Positions 1 through 7,931 of a DNA stretch of 10,642 nucleotides are shown here, piece after piece; within the stretch, counting starts at the first letter, position 1; the number at the start of each line of letters is the position of its first letter. The notes beneath the pieces are model-generated. The model had not been told where the DNA came from, did no database searches, and saw only the letters and a list, made by a program, of their open reading frames with translations. The DNA lies in the NCBI GenBank assembly GCA_016650315.1, contig JAENVZ010000273.1:1-10642 (forward strand), in the 5' to 3' direction. A program made the position numbers and the translations under genes. The DNA comes from Alphaproteobacteria bacterium. GTDB lineage: Bacteria > Pseudomonadota > Alphaproteobacteria > Sphingomonadales > Sphingomonadaceae.

Positions 1-559
1 ACCGCAAATCAACGCGGACCACATAGCCGTCGCCATCACGTTTGCTGAGCAATTCCACCACCCGGCGCCCGATCCTGACCGCCGCCTCTATCGGTTCTTC
101 CCGCGCACGCCGGGGCATGGTTGCGGGATCGAATATGAAGATCGGGTCGATATCGGAACTGTAATTCAGTTCCCTGCTGCCAAGCTTTCCAAGCGCAATG
201 ACCGAAAATCCGCGCGATTCCTCGTCTGAAAATCGTTCTGCAAAGGCTGTGCGGATCGCATCATCCAAGGCATTGTCGGCAAAATCCGACAACACCCGCA
301 TTACCCGGCCCAAATCCCACGCCCCGGAAAGGTCGGCCACGGCGGTTACCAGCGCCAATGCATTGCGCCGCTGCCGCAACGCCTGCGCCATGTCTGTCGC
401 CCCCTCTCCACATGCTAGGGCCGCCTCATAGGCCAGCTCAATCGAGCCTGTCGCCAGCAGCGCCGAAACTGAGGGATTGCGTTGCAGCAGCAGGGCCAGA
501 AAACCGGAAAATTCCTGCGCCCGCGCCAGCGCGCCCGGAACATCATTCATGCGCTTCAT
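1..559 (-). CDS. glnE: Glutamine synthetase adenylyltransferase/deadenylase, 5' part only
   Basis: GlnE attaches AMP to, and removes it from, glutamine synthetase in response to PII, so it sets ammonium assimilation in the cytosol. The frame is open to the left edge, so only 186 N-terminal codons are present. The nucleotidyltransferase signature is clear: GKLGSRELNYSSDID at residues 124-138, followed by PIFIFD and, near the edge, DGDGYVVRVDLR, which matches the conserved DGY-x-RVDLRLRP block. The preceding helical segment is short compared with enterobacterial GlnE, where this signature lies roughly 35 residues later, as seems usual in this group. ATG codons at 559 and 550 are both possible. 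Neither has a clean Shine-Dalgarno, and no in-frame ATG lies further upstream before a stop at 647-649. The gene is divergent from the small gene at 654. The family call is certain; the exact start is not. Confidence 0.95.
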   Translation of the reverse strand, partial: MKRMNDVPGALARAQEFSGFLALLLQRNPSVSALLATGSIELAYEAALACGEGATDMAQALRQRRNALALVTAVADLSGAWDLGRVMRVLSDFADNALDDAIRTAFAERFSDEESRGFSVIALGKLGSRELNYSSDIDPIFIFDPATMPRRAREEPIEAAVRIGRRVVELLSKRDGDGYVVRVDLR

Positions 560-619
560 CCGCCTGCCCAGCCCGCCTCTCGTTTGTGATATTGCGCGCT
601 CAAAGCGACAATAAATAAC

Positions 620-645
620 GGAAACTTTTCCATCATATCTTCGTT
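620..645 (+). promoter_or_regulatory. Candidate sigma-EcfG (general stress response) promoter
   Basis: The general stress sigma factor of alphaproteobacteria recognises GGAAC, 16-17 bases, then CGTT. Here GGAAAC (620-625) is followed by exactly 16 bases and CGTT (642-645). Aligned as GAAAC the -35 has one mismatch, and the -10 is exact. Transcription would start close to the ATG at 654, giving a very short leader or leaderless mRNA. The match alone could be chance; the NepR-like gene right after it makes it more credible. Confidence 0.45.
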
Positions 646-653
646 GTTAAGCC

Positions 654-842
654 ATGTTCATGCCAAACGAAAGTTCATGCGAGCCATATACGGGAGAAGG
701 AAGTCGTTATTTCACGATTTCCCGTCCCACCGAGCATGAAGGCATCTGTCGCGCTCTACGCCGTGCCTACCGGCAACCGGAAAACGGCCTGCCGATCGAA
801 ATGATGGATTTGTTGAAGAAACTGAATCACAGTCGGGCGTGA
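654..842 (+). CDS. Small NepR-like anti-sigma factor (putative)
   Basis: This is a 62-residue soluble protein. Residues about 27-36 read HEGICRALRR, then AY, and after a short linker LPIEMMDLLKKLN. That resembles the two-helix NepR pattern: I-x-x-x-L-R-x-x-Y, a linker, then [VI]P-x-x-[FM]-x-x-L-L-x-x-L. NepR proteins bind sigma-EcfG and are titrated by phosphorylated PhyR in the general stress response. The linker is about two residues shorter than I would expect. The gene stands alone: no ecfG follows it, and it converges on tgt 25 bases further on. ATG codons at 654 and 660 are both possible, and neither has a Shine-Dalgarno. That would fit a leaderless transcript from the EcfG-like promoter just upstream. 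Codon use looks coding. The NepR assignment is from pattern memory and is not proven; the fallback is a conserved hypothetical small protein. Confidence 0.55.
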   Translation: MFMPNESSCEPYTGEGSRYFTISRPTEHEGICRALRRAYRQPENGLPIEMMDLLKKLNHSRA

Positions 843-847
843 CGCCT

Positions 848-863
848 GCTTTCAATCGAAAGC
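848..863. terminator. Weak hairpin between convergent genes
   Basis: GCTTTC (848-853) and GAAAGC (858-863) form a six-base stem with the loop AATC, in the 25-base gap between the small plus-strand gene and the end of tgt. There is no T-run on either side, so at best it is a weak or factor-assisted terminator. Confidence 0.2.
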
Positions 864-867
864 CACC

Positions 868-2133
<1,266 letters not shown>

Positions 2134-2339
2134 CTATGTTACAGTTATTTGGCAGGCACAGTCGGAGATCTGCTCATATTGATACGGGAATAACTGATCA
2201 ATCCGCCACCGCAGTCGAAGTCTTTCAATCGCCGGTAGCGGCCAATAAAAATTTCGGTGCCAGCGGACATGGTCAACAGCCAGGGCCGCCCAGCCGCTGA
2301 ACGTAATGTCAGTGTAATCCCGTAATGATTTTGCTGACC

Positions 2340-2358
2340 CTCTGTCATAAGGACAGAG
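2340..2358. repeat. Perfect 7-base inverted repeat, possible operator
   Basis: CTCTGTC (2340-2346) and GACAGAG (2352-2358) are separated by ATAAG. It lies 230 bases before rpfF and about 20 bases before a ribosome-site/short-ORF pair. It could be a dimeric regulator site or a small RNA hairpin. No T-run follows, so a terminator is unlikely. Confidence 0.35.
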
Positions 2359-2379
2359 ATACGGATCAGGAGTTAAAAA

Positions 2380-2430
2380 ATGATTTTAATAGAGCCAGTA
2401 CGGATGATTCCCACATTTTACGGGCTTTAA
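2380..2430 (+). CDS. Possible 16-residue leader peptide
   Basis: ATG at 2380 follows AGGAG with a seven-base spacer, one of the best ribosome sites in the window. The frame gives MILIEPVRMIPTFYGL and a TAA stop. It lies about 155 bases before the rpfF start in the same orientation. No family is recognised, and a 17-codon frame can arise by chance. The well-spaced Shine-Dalgarno in a non-coding, AT-rich stretch is the only positive evidence. It could be an upstream leader ORF for rpfF or simply noise. Confidence 0.2.
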   Translation: MILIEPVRMIPTFYGL

Positions 2431-2568
2431 TTCATAAAACTGAGTTTTCGGCGCAACAAAGTGAGTCCGTGACGCAACAGATTTGGTAAAAAAGGGGTTA
2501 ATATATGTCCCAATATGGAAAAGCTGTTGCTTTACAATGCCTAAGCATGTTCTCTGTACTCATGCATT

Positions 2569-2582
2569 GTTCCGGGGGGAAC
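2569..2582 (+). promoter_or_regulatory. Hairpin covering the rpfF ribosome-binding site
   Basis: GTTCC (2569-2573) and GGAAC (2578-2582) pair around the loop GGGG. The G-run of loop and right arm (2574-2580) is the only purine-rich element before the GTG start at 2587, so folding would compete with ribosome binding. The stem is only five base pairs; its effect is inferred. Confidence 0.3.
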
Positions 2583-2586
2583 TGAC

Positions 2587-3516
2587 GTGATTGAATCAGG
2601 CCATCTCGGCGCTTTAGACAAATCGGATGAAATTTTGGGCGAAGTGGAAACGCACGACGAAATCAGCACTGATTTCCGGCATGTTCCAACTCCCCTTTTC
2701 GACCTGGGACAGATTAATGTCGATTGGGAAGAAGATACCGGCACATTATGGGCCTTTCTGACCCCTGCTGAGCGTCCCAATTGCAATATGCCTCTACTCC
2801 GGGATGCCATCACCTGGCAGACTGAAACCAAGCGGGTTTTCGGACACCCAAGCTCACCGCTCAAATATATGGTGCTGGGTTCACGCTTCCCCGGCATATT
2901 CAATCTCGGCGGCGACCTGGAAATGTTTGCCGACTGCATTGAACGACGCGATCGTGAAGCACTGCTGCATTATGGCGGCATATGTATCGAATTTGTGCAT
3001 CGCGTCTGGCATAATAATAACATGCCGATCATCAACATCGCCCTTACACAGGGCGATGCGCTGGGCGGTGGATTTGAAGCCATGTTGACGTTCGACGTGA
3101 TTATCGCCGAACGTCAGGCGCGCTTTGGACTGCCCGAGATCCTGTTCGGCCTGTTTCCTGGCATGGGCGCCTATAGCCTTCTGGCCCGACGACTTGGCCG
3201 CGCCATGGCGGAAAAGATCATTCTTGGCGGCAAGGTTTATACGGCCCAGGAAATGTACGACATGGGGATTGTCAGCATCCTTGTCGATGAAGGGGAAGGC
3301 GAACAGGCCGTACGCGATTATATCCGCGACACCACCGACCGCCACGCCGGTTATTGCGGCATTTATCGCGCCGGACGGCAAGTCGATCCGTTGCATATCG
3401 AGGAACTGACCGAAATTGTTGAAAACTGGGCGGATACGGCGCTGAAGCTGACACCCAAGGACTTGAAGCTTATGAGGCGTCTCGCCGCAGCGCAAGCGCG
3501 CCTGCCGTCTCGTTGA
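2587..3516 (+). CDS. rpfF: DSF-family signal synthase (RpfF-type crotonase)
   Basis: RpfF enzymes make diffusible signal factor, a cis-2-unsaturated fatty acid, by acting as both acyl-ACP dehydratase and thioesterase in the cytosol. The 309-residue product is a little longer than Xanthomonas RpfF (289). The hallmarks are present: GSRFPGIFNLGGDL at 98-111, GDALGGGFEA with E164, and GLPEILFGLFPGMGAYS with E184. E164 and E184 are 20 apart, as are the two catalytic glutamates E141 and E161 of RpfF. This separates it from ordinary enoyl-CoA hydratases. The start is GTG, with a stop upstream and no in-frame ATG between; a G-run serves as a weak ribosome site and may be folded away. The first ~35 codons look acidic and somewhat AT-rich. 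No RpfC or RpfG gene is adjacent. The 3' end overlaps the convergent GGDEF-EAL gene by 47 bases. Confidence 0.88.
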   Translation: MIESGHLGALDKSDEILGEVETHDEISTDFRHVPTPLFDLGQINVDWEEDTGTLWAFLTPAERPNCNMPLLRDAITWQTETKRVFGHPSSPLKYMVLGSRFPGIFNLGGDLEMFADCIERRDREALLHYGGICIEFVHRVWHNNNMPIINIALTQGDALGGGFEAMLTFDVIIAERQARFGLPEILFGLFPGMGAYSLLARRLGRAMAEKIILGGKVYTAQEMYDMGIVSILVDEGEGEQAVRDYIRDTTDRHAGYCGIYRAGRQVDPLHIEELTEIVENWADTALKLTPKDLKLMRRLAAAQARLPSR

Positions 3517-5509
3517 TCGGCGGGATTGACGACATTCCGCTCCACATGCTGGCGGGCGGCGCTCCATCGCCCCTTTCGAGCAACTTCAATATCGCATCGT
3601 CGCTCATGGGCTTGTTGAGCAGATAGCCCTGCAAATTGGTAAAGCCGGCATCCTTGGCATAACGCAGTTGTTCGTGCGTTTCGATCCCTTCAGCCACCGT
3701 GTCCATATTCAGTTCGCGGGCAAGATGCGCCACCGCCCGAATGATTGCGCGGTCCTCAAAACTCTTGTCGATCCCGGCCAGGAAGGACTGATCCACCTTG
3801 ATCGTATCGAAACTGTAGGAACGCAAATAGCTGAGCGAGGAATAGCCCGTTCCAAAATCATCCAGCGCCATGCGTAAACCGATACGCCGCAATTCCCGCA
3901 ATATCTGGCTTGTCTGCGTATTATCTTCGAGGAACACCGATTCAGTCACCTCAAGCTCCAGCCTGCGGGCCTTGAGCCCTGAGGAATAGAGGCAGGCAAT
4001 AACCGTCCGCGGCAAATCACCCGCACGCAACAAGGCCGGCGATATATTCACGGCGACACGAACATCGTCCGGCCATTGCGCAGCCGACGCGCAGGCCTGC
4101 CCCAGAACCCATTCGCTGATGGGGCCAATCATTGAAATGCTCTCGGCGATCGGGATGAATTCGCCCGGAGACACATCGCCCAACACGGGATGATGCCAGC
4201 GAATCAATGCCTCGCAACACGCGACCCGGCCCGTCTCGATGTCGAATATGGGCTGATAATGCATTTTGAATTCGCCACGCTCAATCGCCTTGCGCAGTCC
4301 CGCCTCAATCTCACGAATGCGGTGGAACCGCTCCTTCATGGACCATTCAAACAGGCTGAAACGGTTCCGCCCGCCATGTTTGGCGTGATAAAGGGCCATG
4401 TCCGCATGTTGCAGAATTTCGTCGCGGTCATGTCCATCCTGTGGGGCTACCGCAATGCCGATGGACGCCGAAACAGTCAGATGATGACCGCTGATCTCAA
4501 TGGGTTCTGCAAGATAGTCCAATATATCCTTGGCAATTTCCGCTGCGTCCGGTCGGCTTGTCTGGCGGCACAGAATGATGAATTCGTCGCCGCCAAAGCG
4601 CGCGATTGTACCGCGGTCGGCCAAAGCCTGACTGATTTTTTCCGCCACCAACACAAGCAACTGATCGCCAACGATATGGCCAAGCGAATCATTGATCTCC
4701 TTGAACCGGTCAAGGTCCATCCAGATAACCGCCAGACCATCGCGCTCACCATTGCTTTCGTCGAACATGTCACGAATGCGCATCTGCATCGCCATGCGGT
4801 TTTCAACACCCGTCAGGCTGTCATAGCGCGCCAGCTTCTCAAACTTCGCGGCGAGCAGCGATTTCTGATGTTTGCCGTTTAACGCTTCAAGCACGACCCG
4901 ATGGGTTGCAGATGAAATTTCGGCAAGGCCGAGAATCATTAAGATGACTGAAACCGACAAAACCCGGTAGCCAATGTTGTCCACAGTCATCAAACCAGCG
5001 GCAGTAGGCGCCAGCGTCAGAAACACTTGCCCCACCGCAATGTGCACCCGTCCGGCATCGCGCCCAGATATGCTGCCTGCATAGCCTGTGGCCAGCGCCA
5101 CGCACAGCAGGTGCGCGATGGCATTTTCGCTGCGAACCAGGGCCGTGAACGCCAACAGCCCCAACAGGCTGGCATAAATCCAGGCGCCATGCTCGTAGGC
5201 CAGTTCCCAGCCACGCGACCCGCGGGTCACACCCGACTGCACATTGCGCTTGAAATAATAGGCCGAAAAAGCGCGCAAGACAGCGATCGTGCAGATCAGA
5301 ACGGTTATGCCAGTGATAATATTGTCGTTTACAATGCGCATCACGGCAACGCTGACGGCGCTACCGGCGACCGCGCCCAAGGCCAGGGAAAGCGGTGAAG
5401 CATAGAGCGATTCAACCAGCGCGCGGCGCACATCCACATTCTGCCGCGCATCAACTGTCGACTTGGCCCGCCATCTGGACAGAAAATTTCTCAACTGCGA
5501 ATTCCACAT
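3470..5509 (-). CDS. Membrane-anchored GGDEF-EAL cyclic-di-GMP enzyme
   Basis: This 679-residue protein can in principle make and degrade cyclic-di-GMP, the second messenger for the motile-to-sessile switch. Residues 1-30 are basic and cytosolic. About five or six hydrophobic segments between 40 and 200 form a membrane sensor domain I do not recognise. A GGDEF domain follows, with the intact signature FGGDEF at 305-310; the usual inhibitory RxxD five residues before it is ADRG, so product inhibition is probably absent. The EAL domain looks active: E433-A-L, N488, E520, D550-D551, K571, D573, E607-G-I-E610 and LQGY near 626. A 40-residue proline-containing tail follows. The start ATG has AAGG five bases upstream. 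Its end overlaps rpfF tail-to-tail. RpfR, the DSF receptor of Burkholderia and Cronobacter, is also GGDEF-EAL but has a soluble PAS-type N-terminus, which this protein lacks. A link to DSF is therefore only suggested by position. Confidence 0.93.
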   Translation of the reverse strand: MWNSQLRNFLSRWRAKSTVDARQNVDVRRALVESLYASPLSLALGAVAGSAVSVAVMRIVNDNIITGITVLICTIAVLRAFSAYYFKRNVQSGVTRGSRGWELAYEHGAWIYASLLGLLAFTALVRSENAIAHLLCVALATGYAGSISGRDAGRVHIAVGQVFLTLAPTAAGLMTVDNIGYRVLSVSVILMILGLAEISSATHRVVLEALNGKHQKSLLAAKFEKLARYDSLTGVENRMAMQMRIRDMFDESNGERDGLAVIWMDLDRFKEINDSLGHIVGDQLLVLVAEKISQALADRGTIARFGGDEFIILCRQTSRPDAAEIAKDILDYLAEPIEISGHHLTVSASIGIAVAPQDGHDRDEILQHADMALYHAKHGGRNRFSLFEWSMKERFHRIREIEAGLRKAIERGEFKMHYQPIFDIETGRVACCEALIRWHHPVLGDVSPGEFIPIAESISMIGPISEWVLGQACASAAQWPDDVRVAVNISPALLRAGDLPRTVIACLYSSGLKARRLELEVTESVFLEDNTQTSQILRELRRIGLRMALDDFGTGYSSLSYLRSYSFDTIKVDQSFLAGIDKSFEDRAIIRAVAHLARELNMDTVAEGIETHEQLRYAKDAGFTNLQGYLLNKPMSDDAILKLLERGDGAPPASMWSGMSSIPPINETAGALALRRDAS

Positions 5510-5621
5510 CCACGCCTTAATGGACGAGCAACCTTGTTTTTTCGTTAAATTCCGGGACTCAATTCATCCCTTCCCGAGCGAAAACTCTAGAAATTCGGAC
5601 CTTTCAACCCGGATACAAAAA

Positions 5622-6659
5622 TTAACGCCTGATGTCGGGAAGCAACAAGCTGGCATCGCCATAGCTGTAAAATCGATACCCTTCCGAAATAGCATGGGCA
5701 TAGGCCGCCTGCATCCGCTCTGCCCCCATCAGGGCACTCACCAGCATGAACAAGGTTGATCGAGGCAAGTGAAAATTGGTTATCAAGCCGTCAATGGCGC
5801 GAAATCTGTAGCCCGGTGTGATGAAAATGCGTGTATCTCCCTCGAATGGGCACAGCGTTCCATCTTCTCGCGCAGCACTTTCCAGCAGGCGCAGGCTGGT
5901 GGTGCCAACCGGAATGATCCGCCCACCATTTGCCCGAACAGCATTCAGTCGCGCCGCCACAGCGGCATCCATACGGCCCCATTCGGCATGCATGTGATGA
6001 TCGGTCGTATCGTCCGCTTTGACTGGCAAAAAAGTCCCCGCGCCAACATGCAGAGTCAACGTTTCGATCATCGCTCCGGCCGCTTGCAGCCGCTCGATCA
6101 GATCCGGCGTAAAATGCAGCGCAGCCGTGGGCGCGGCCACGGCACCCTGCTCCCGCGCGAACATGGTCTGGTAATCCTCATGATCCTGTGCGTCGGTTGG
6201 GCGCTTGCTGGCGATATAGGGTGGCAACGGCATGGTTCCTGCCCGTTCCAGCAATAACTCGATCGGCTCATCGCCTTCGAAATCCAGCGTTACGCTACCT
6301 TCATCGGTCCGGTCGCCGGCAAGCGCACTGACACCCTCGCCGAAATCGATCCGGTCGCCCGTGCGCACTCTTTTTGCGTTGCGTATGAAGGCCTGCCATT
6401 GTCGCAACCCGGTCCGCTTGTGCAATGTCGCGCCGATGCGCGCTTCACCTCGTCGGCCTTCAAGCTGGGCCGGAATGACTTTCGTGTCGTTGAAAACCAG
6501 GCAATCGCCCGGACGAATCAGGTCTGGCAGATCAAAAACGTGCCGATCAGCCATGCCGTCGGGCGCGACCACCAGCATCCGGGCGCTGTCACGGGGCCGC
6601 ACTGGACGCAACGCGATATTGTCAGACGGCAGGACAAAATCGAACAGATCGACGCGCAA
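5622..6659 (-). CDS. queA: S-adenosylmethionine:tRNA ribosyltransferase-isomerase
   Basis: QueA transfers and isomerises the ribosyl part of S-adenosylmethionine onto preQ1 in tRNA, giving epoxyqueuosine, the step after Tgt. The 345-residue product is near the usual length (E. coli 356). It begins with the typical [11 protein letters not shown] and carries [41 protein letters not shown] and [18 protein letters not shown], all characteristic of QueA. The start codon is TTG at 6659. The frame is closed by the stop of the preceding gene 15 bases upstream and has no ATG until residue 28, so TTG is nearly forced; GAGCGGG precedes it. It is probably co-transcribed with the upstream isomerase gene (15-base gap). 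In many alphaproteobacteria tgt follows directly; here the GGDEF-EAL and rpfF genes intervene. Confidence 0.96.
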   Translation of the reverse strand: MRVDLFDFVLPSDNIALRPVRPRDSARMLVVAPDGMADRHVFDLPDLIRPGDCLVFNDTKVIPAQLEGRRGEARIGATLHKRTGLRQWQAFIRNAKRVRTGDRIDFGEGVSALAGDRTDEGSVTLDFEGDEPIELLLERAGTMPLPPYIASKRPTDAQDHEDYQTMFAREQGAVAAPTAALHFTPDLIERLQAAGAMIETLTLHVGAGTFLPVKADDTTDHHMHAEWGRMDAAVAARLNAVRANGGRIIPVGTTSLRLLESAAREDGTLCPFEGDTRIFITPGYRFRAIDGLITNFHLPRSTLFMLVSALMGAERMQAAYAHAISEGYRFYSYGDASLLLPDIRR

Positions 6660-6674
6660 TTTCCCGCTCGTTTC

Positions 6675-7346
6675 CTATTGCCTGATCGGAGTATTTAGAT
6701 CATCCACTGAAATATCCTTGCCGGACGCCACCCCAGGAGCGGCGGATATTTGCGATGGCGGCGCCTTGCCATCGGCTTCGACCGACGCCTGCAGGACGCG
6801 CGTGGGATTGGTGGGCGGTTCGCCGCGTACGATTGCATCGACATATTCCATGCCGCCGATCACACGGCCCAAAGCGGTATATTTGCGGTCGAGCGTAAAA
6901 CGCGGCATCAACATGATGAAAAACTGGCTGTTGGCGCTGTCTTCCGACGATGCGCGCGCCATCGACACCGTACCGCGCAAATGCGGATAGGCATTGAATT
7001 CGGCTTTCAAGTCGGGAAATTCCGAACTGCCCTGGCCGGTCCCTGTCGGATCACCGGTCTGCGCCATGAAGCCTTCGATCACGCGATGAAAAATGACGCC
7101 ATTGTAAAAACCCTGACGCGCGAGCGCCTTGATCCGCTCGACATGATTGGGGGCAATGTCCGGGCGCAACTGAATGCGGACGCGTCCGCCATTGGACAGA
7201 TCCAGATCCAGCACATTTTCCGCTTCGACAGGCACATTGGCTGCTGGAGTTGGCATACGGGCAGGTGCCTTCGCCGGCTCCTGCGCAATCGCTCCCGATG
7301 CCGCAAACAGTATCGGCAGACAGAATATAAGGGCTTTGATCGGCAT
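6675..7346 (-). CDS. Cyclophilin-type peptidyl-prolyl isomerase, exported
   Basis: This enzyme speeds cis-trans isomerisation of proline bonds during protein folding, here in the periplasm. From the ATG at 7346 it has 223 residues. Residues 1-21 are a signal peptide with a hydrophobic core and AIA before Q22. A linker rich in proline and alanine follows, then the cyclophilin fold from about 45 to 190. The core signature FHRVIEGFMAQTGDPTGTGQG (86-106) contains the catalytic R88, F93 and Q96, and SQFFIM (140-145) is also conserved. The tail from 195 is low complexity. An open frame reaches 7406, but it would start with TTG and would bury the signal peptide; ATG 7346 has GGAG twelve bases upstream, somewhat far. 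It lies 69 bases after coaD and 15 before queA, so probably in the same transcript. Confidence 0.92.
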   Translation of the reverse strand: MPIKALIFCLPILFAASGAIAQEPAKAPARMPTPAANVPVEAENVLDLDLSNGGRVRIQLRPDIAPNHVERIKALARQGFYNGVIFHRVIEGFMAQTGDPTGTGQGSSEFPDLKAEFNAYPHLRGTVSMARASSEDSANSQFFIMLMPRFTLDRKYTALGRVIGGMEYVDAIVRGEPPTNPTRVLQASVEADGKAPPSQISAAPGVASGKDISVDDLNTPIRQ

Positions 7347-7415
7347 GATTAAGCTATTCTCCAAAGAAAATGGACGCTGCGACAGCAGACAACTAAGCAA
7401 TCGCAAATGAATGGA

Positions 7416-7931
7416 TCATGACCCTTTGCCACCGATAAGATTGACCCGCTCGACCATCTCATCGCTGACGATTGGCGTCACAAACTTGCGGATGTCGCCG
7501 CCAAACAAGGCGATTTCCTTCACAAGACGCGAAGCAATCGGTTGCAGGGATACATCGGCCATCAGGAATACCGTTTCGATCCGGCTGTTCAATTGCTGGT
7601 TCATGCCGGCCATTTGATATTCATATTCAAAGTCGGCCACGGCGCGCAGCCCCCGAATGATGACGCCCGCCCCCTCCCGTTCGGCAAAATCCATCAGCAG
7701 CAAGTTGAAGGCAACGACATGGATTTCCGAATCAATTCCAGCACATTCCCGCCGCACCATCTCCATCCGTTCCTCGACCGTGAACATCGGCGATTTGGAG
7801 GGGTTGTTGGTGACGCCGATGACCAGCCGGTCGACCAGCTTCGCACCGCGCCTGATGATGTCCATATGGCCCAGCGTGATGGGGTCGAATGTCCCGGGAT
7901 ACACGCCCACGCGCAGTTTTGGCTCCGTCAT
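7416..7931 (-). CDS. coaD: Phosphopantetheine adenylyltransferase
   Basis: CoaD joins 4'-phosphopantetheine with ATP to give dephospho-CoA, the fourth step of CoA synthesis. The product has 171 residues (E. coli 159). Motifs: VYPGTFDPITLGH (10-22) with the nucleotidyltransferase TxGH at 19-22, IRGLRAVADFEYE (92-104), and IASRLVKEIALFGGD (132-146), the alphaproteobacterial form of the ISSTxVR region. The ATG follows the ispA stop directly (TGA-ATG), with GGGAGGG inside the end of ispA acting as ribosome site, so the two are translationally coupled. Cytosolic. Confidence 0.97.
   Translation of the reverse strand: MTEPKLRVGVYPGTFDPITLGHMDIIRRGAKLVDRLVIGVTNNPSKSPMFTVEERMEMVRRECAGIDSEIHVVAFNLLLMDFAEREGAGVIIRGLRAVADFEYEYQMAGMNQQLNSRIETVFLMADVSLQPIASRLVKEIALFGGDIRKFVTPIVSDEMVERVNLIGGKGS

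Noticed and set aside
2145..2348. 67-codon minus-strand frame in the tgt-rpfF gap
   Set aside because: No ribosome site, no recognisable domain, and mixed codon use; kept only as a note within the intergenic feature.
2569..2582. GTTCC-GGGG-GGAAC as a rho-independent terminator
   Set aside because: Short stem, no T-run, and it directly precedes a start codon.
2881..3567. 228-codon minus-strand frame opposite rpfF
   Set aside because: Antisense shadow of the conserved crotonase; no family features.
4190..4882. 230-codon plus-strand frame opposite the GGDEF-EAL gene
   Set aside because: It lies wholly antisense to a strongly conserved gene; long shadow frames are common in high-GC DNA.
5527..5551. 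EcfG-like element upstream of the GGDEF-EAL gene (GGAAT then GGTT)
   Set aside because: Mismatches in both boxes and a 15-base spacer.
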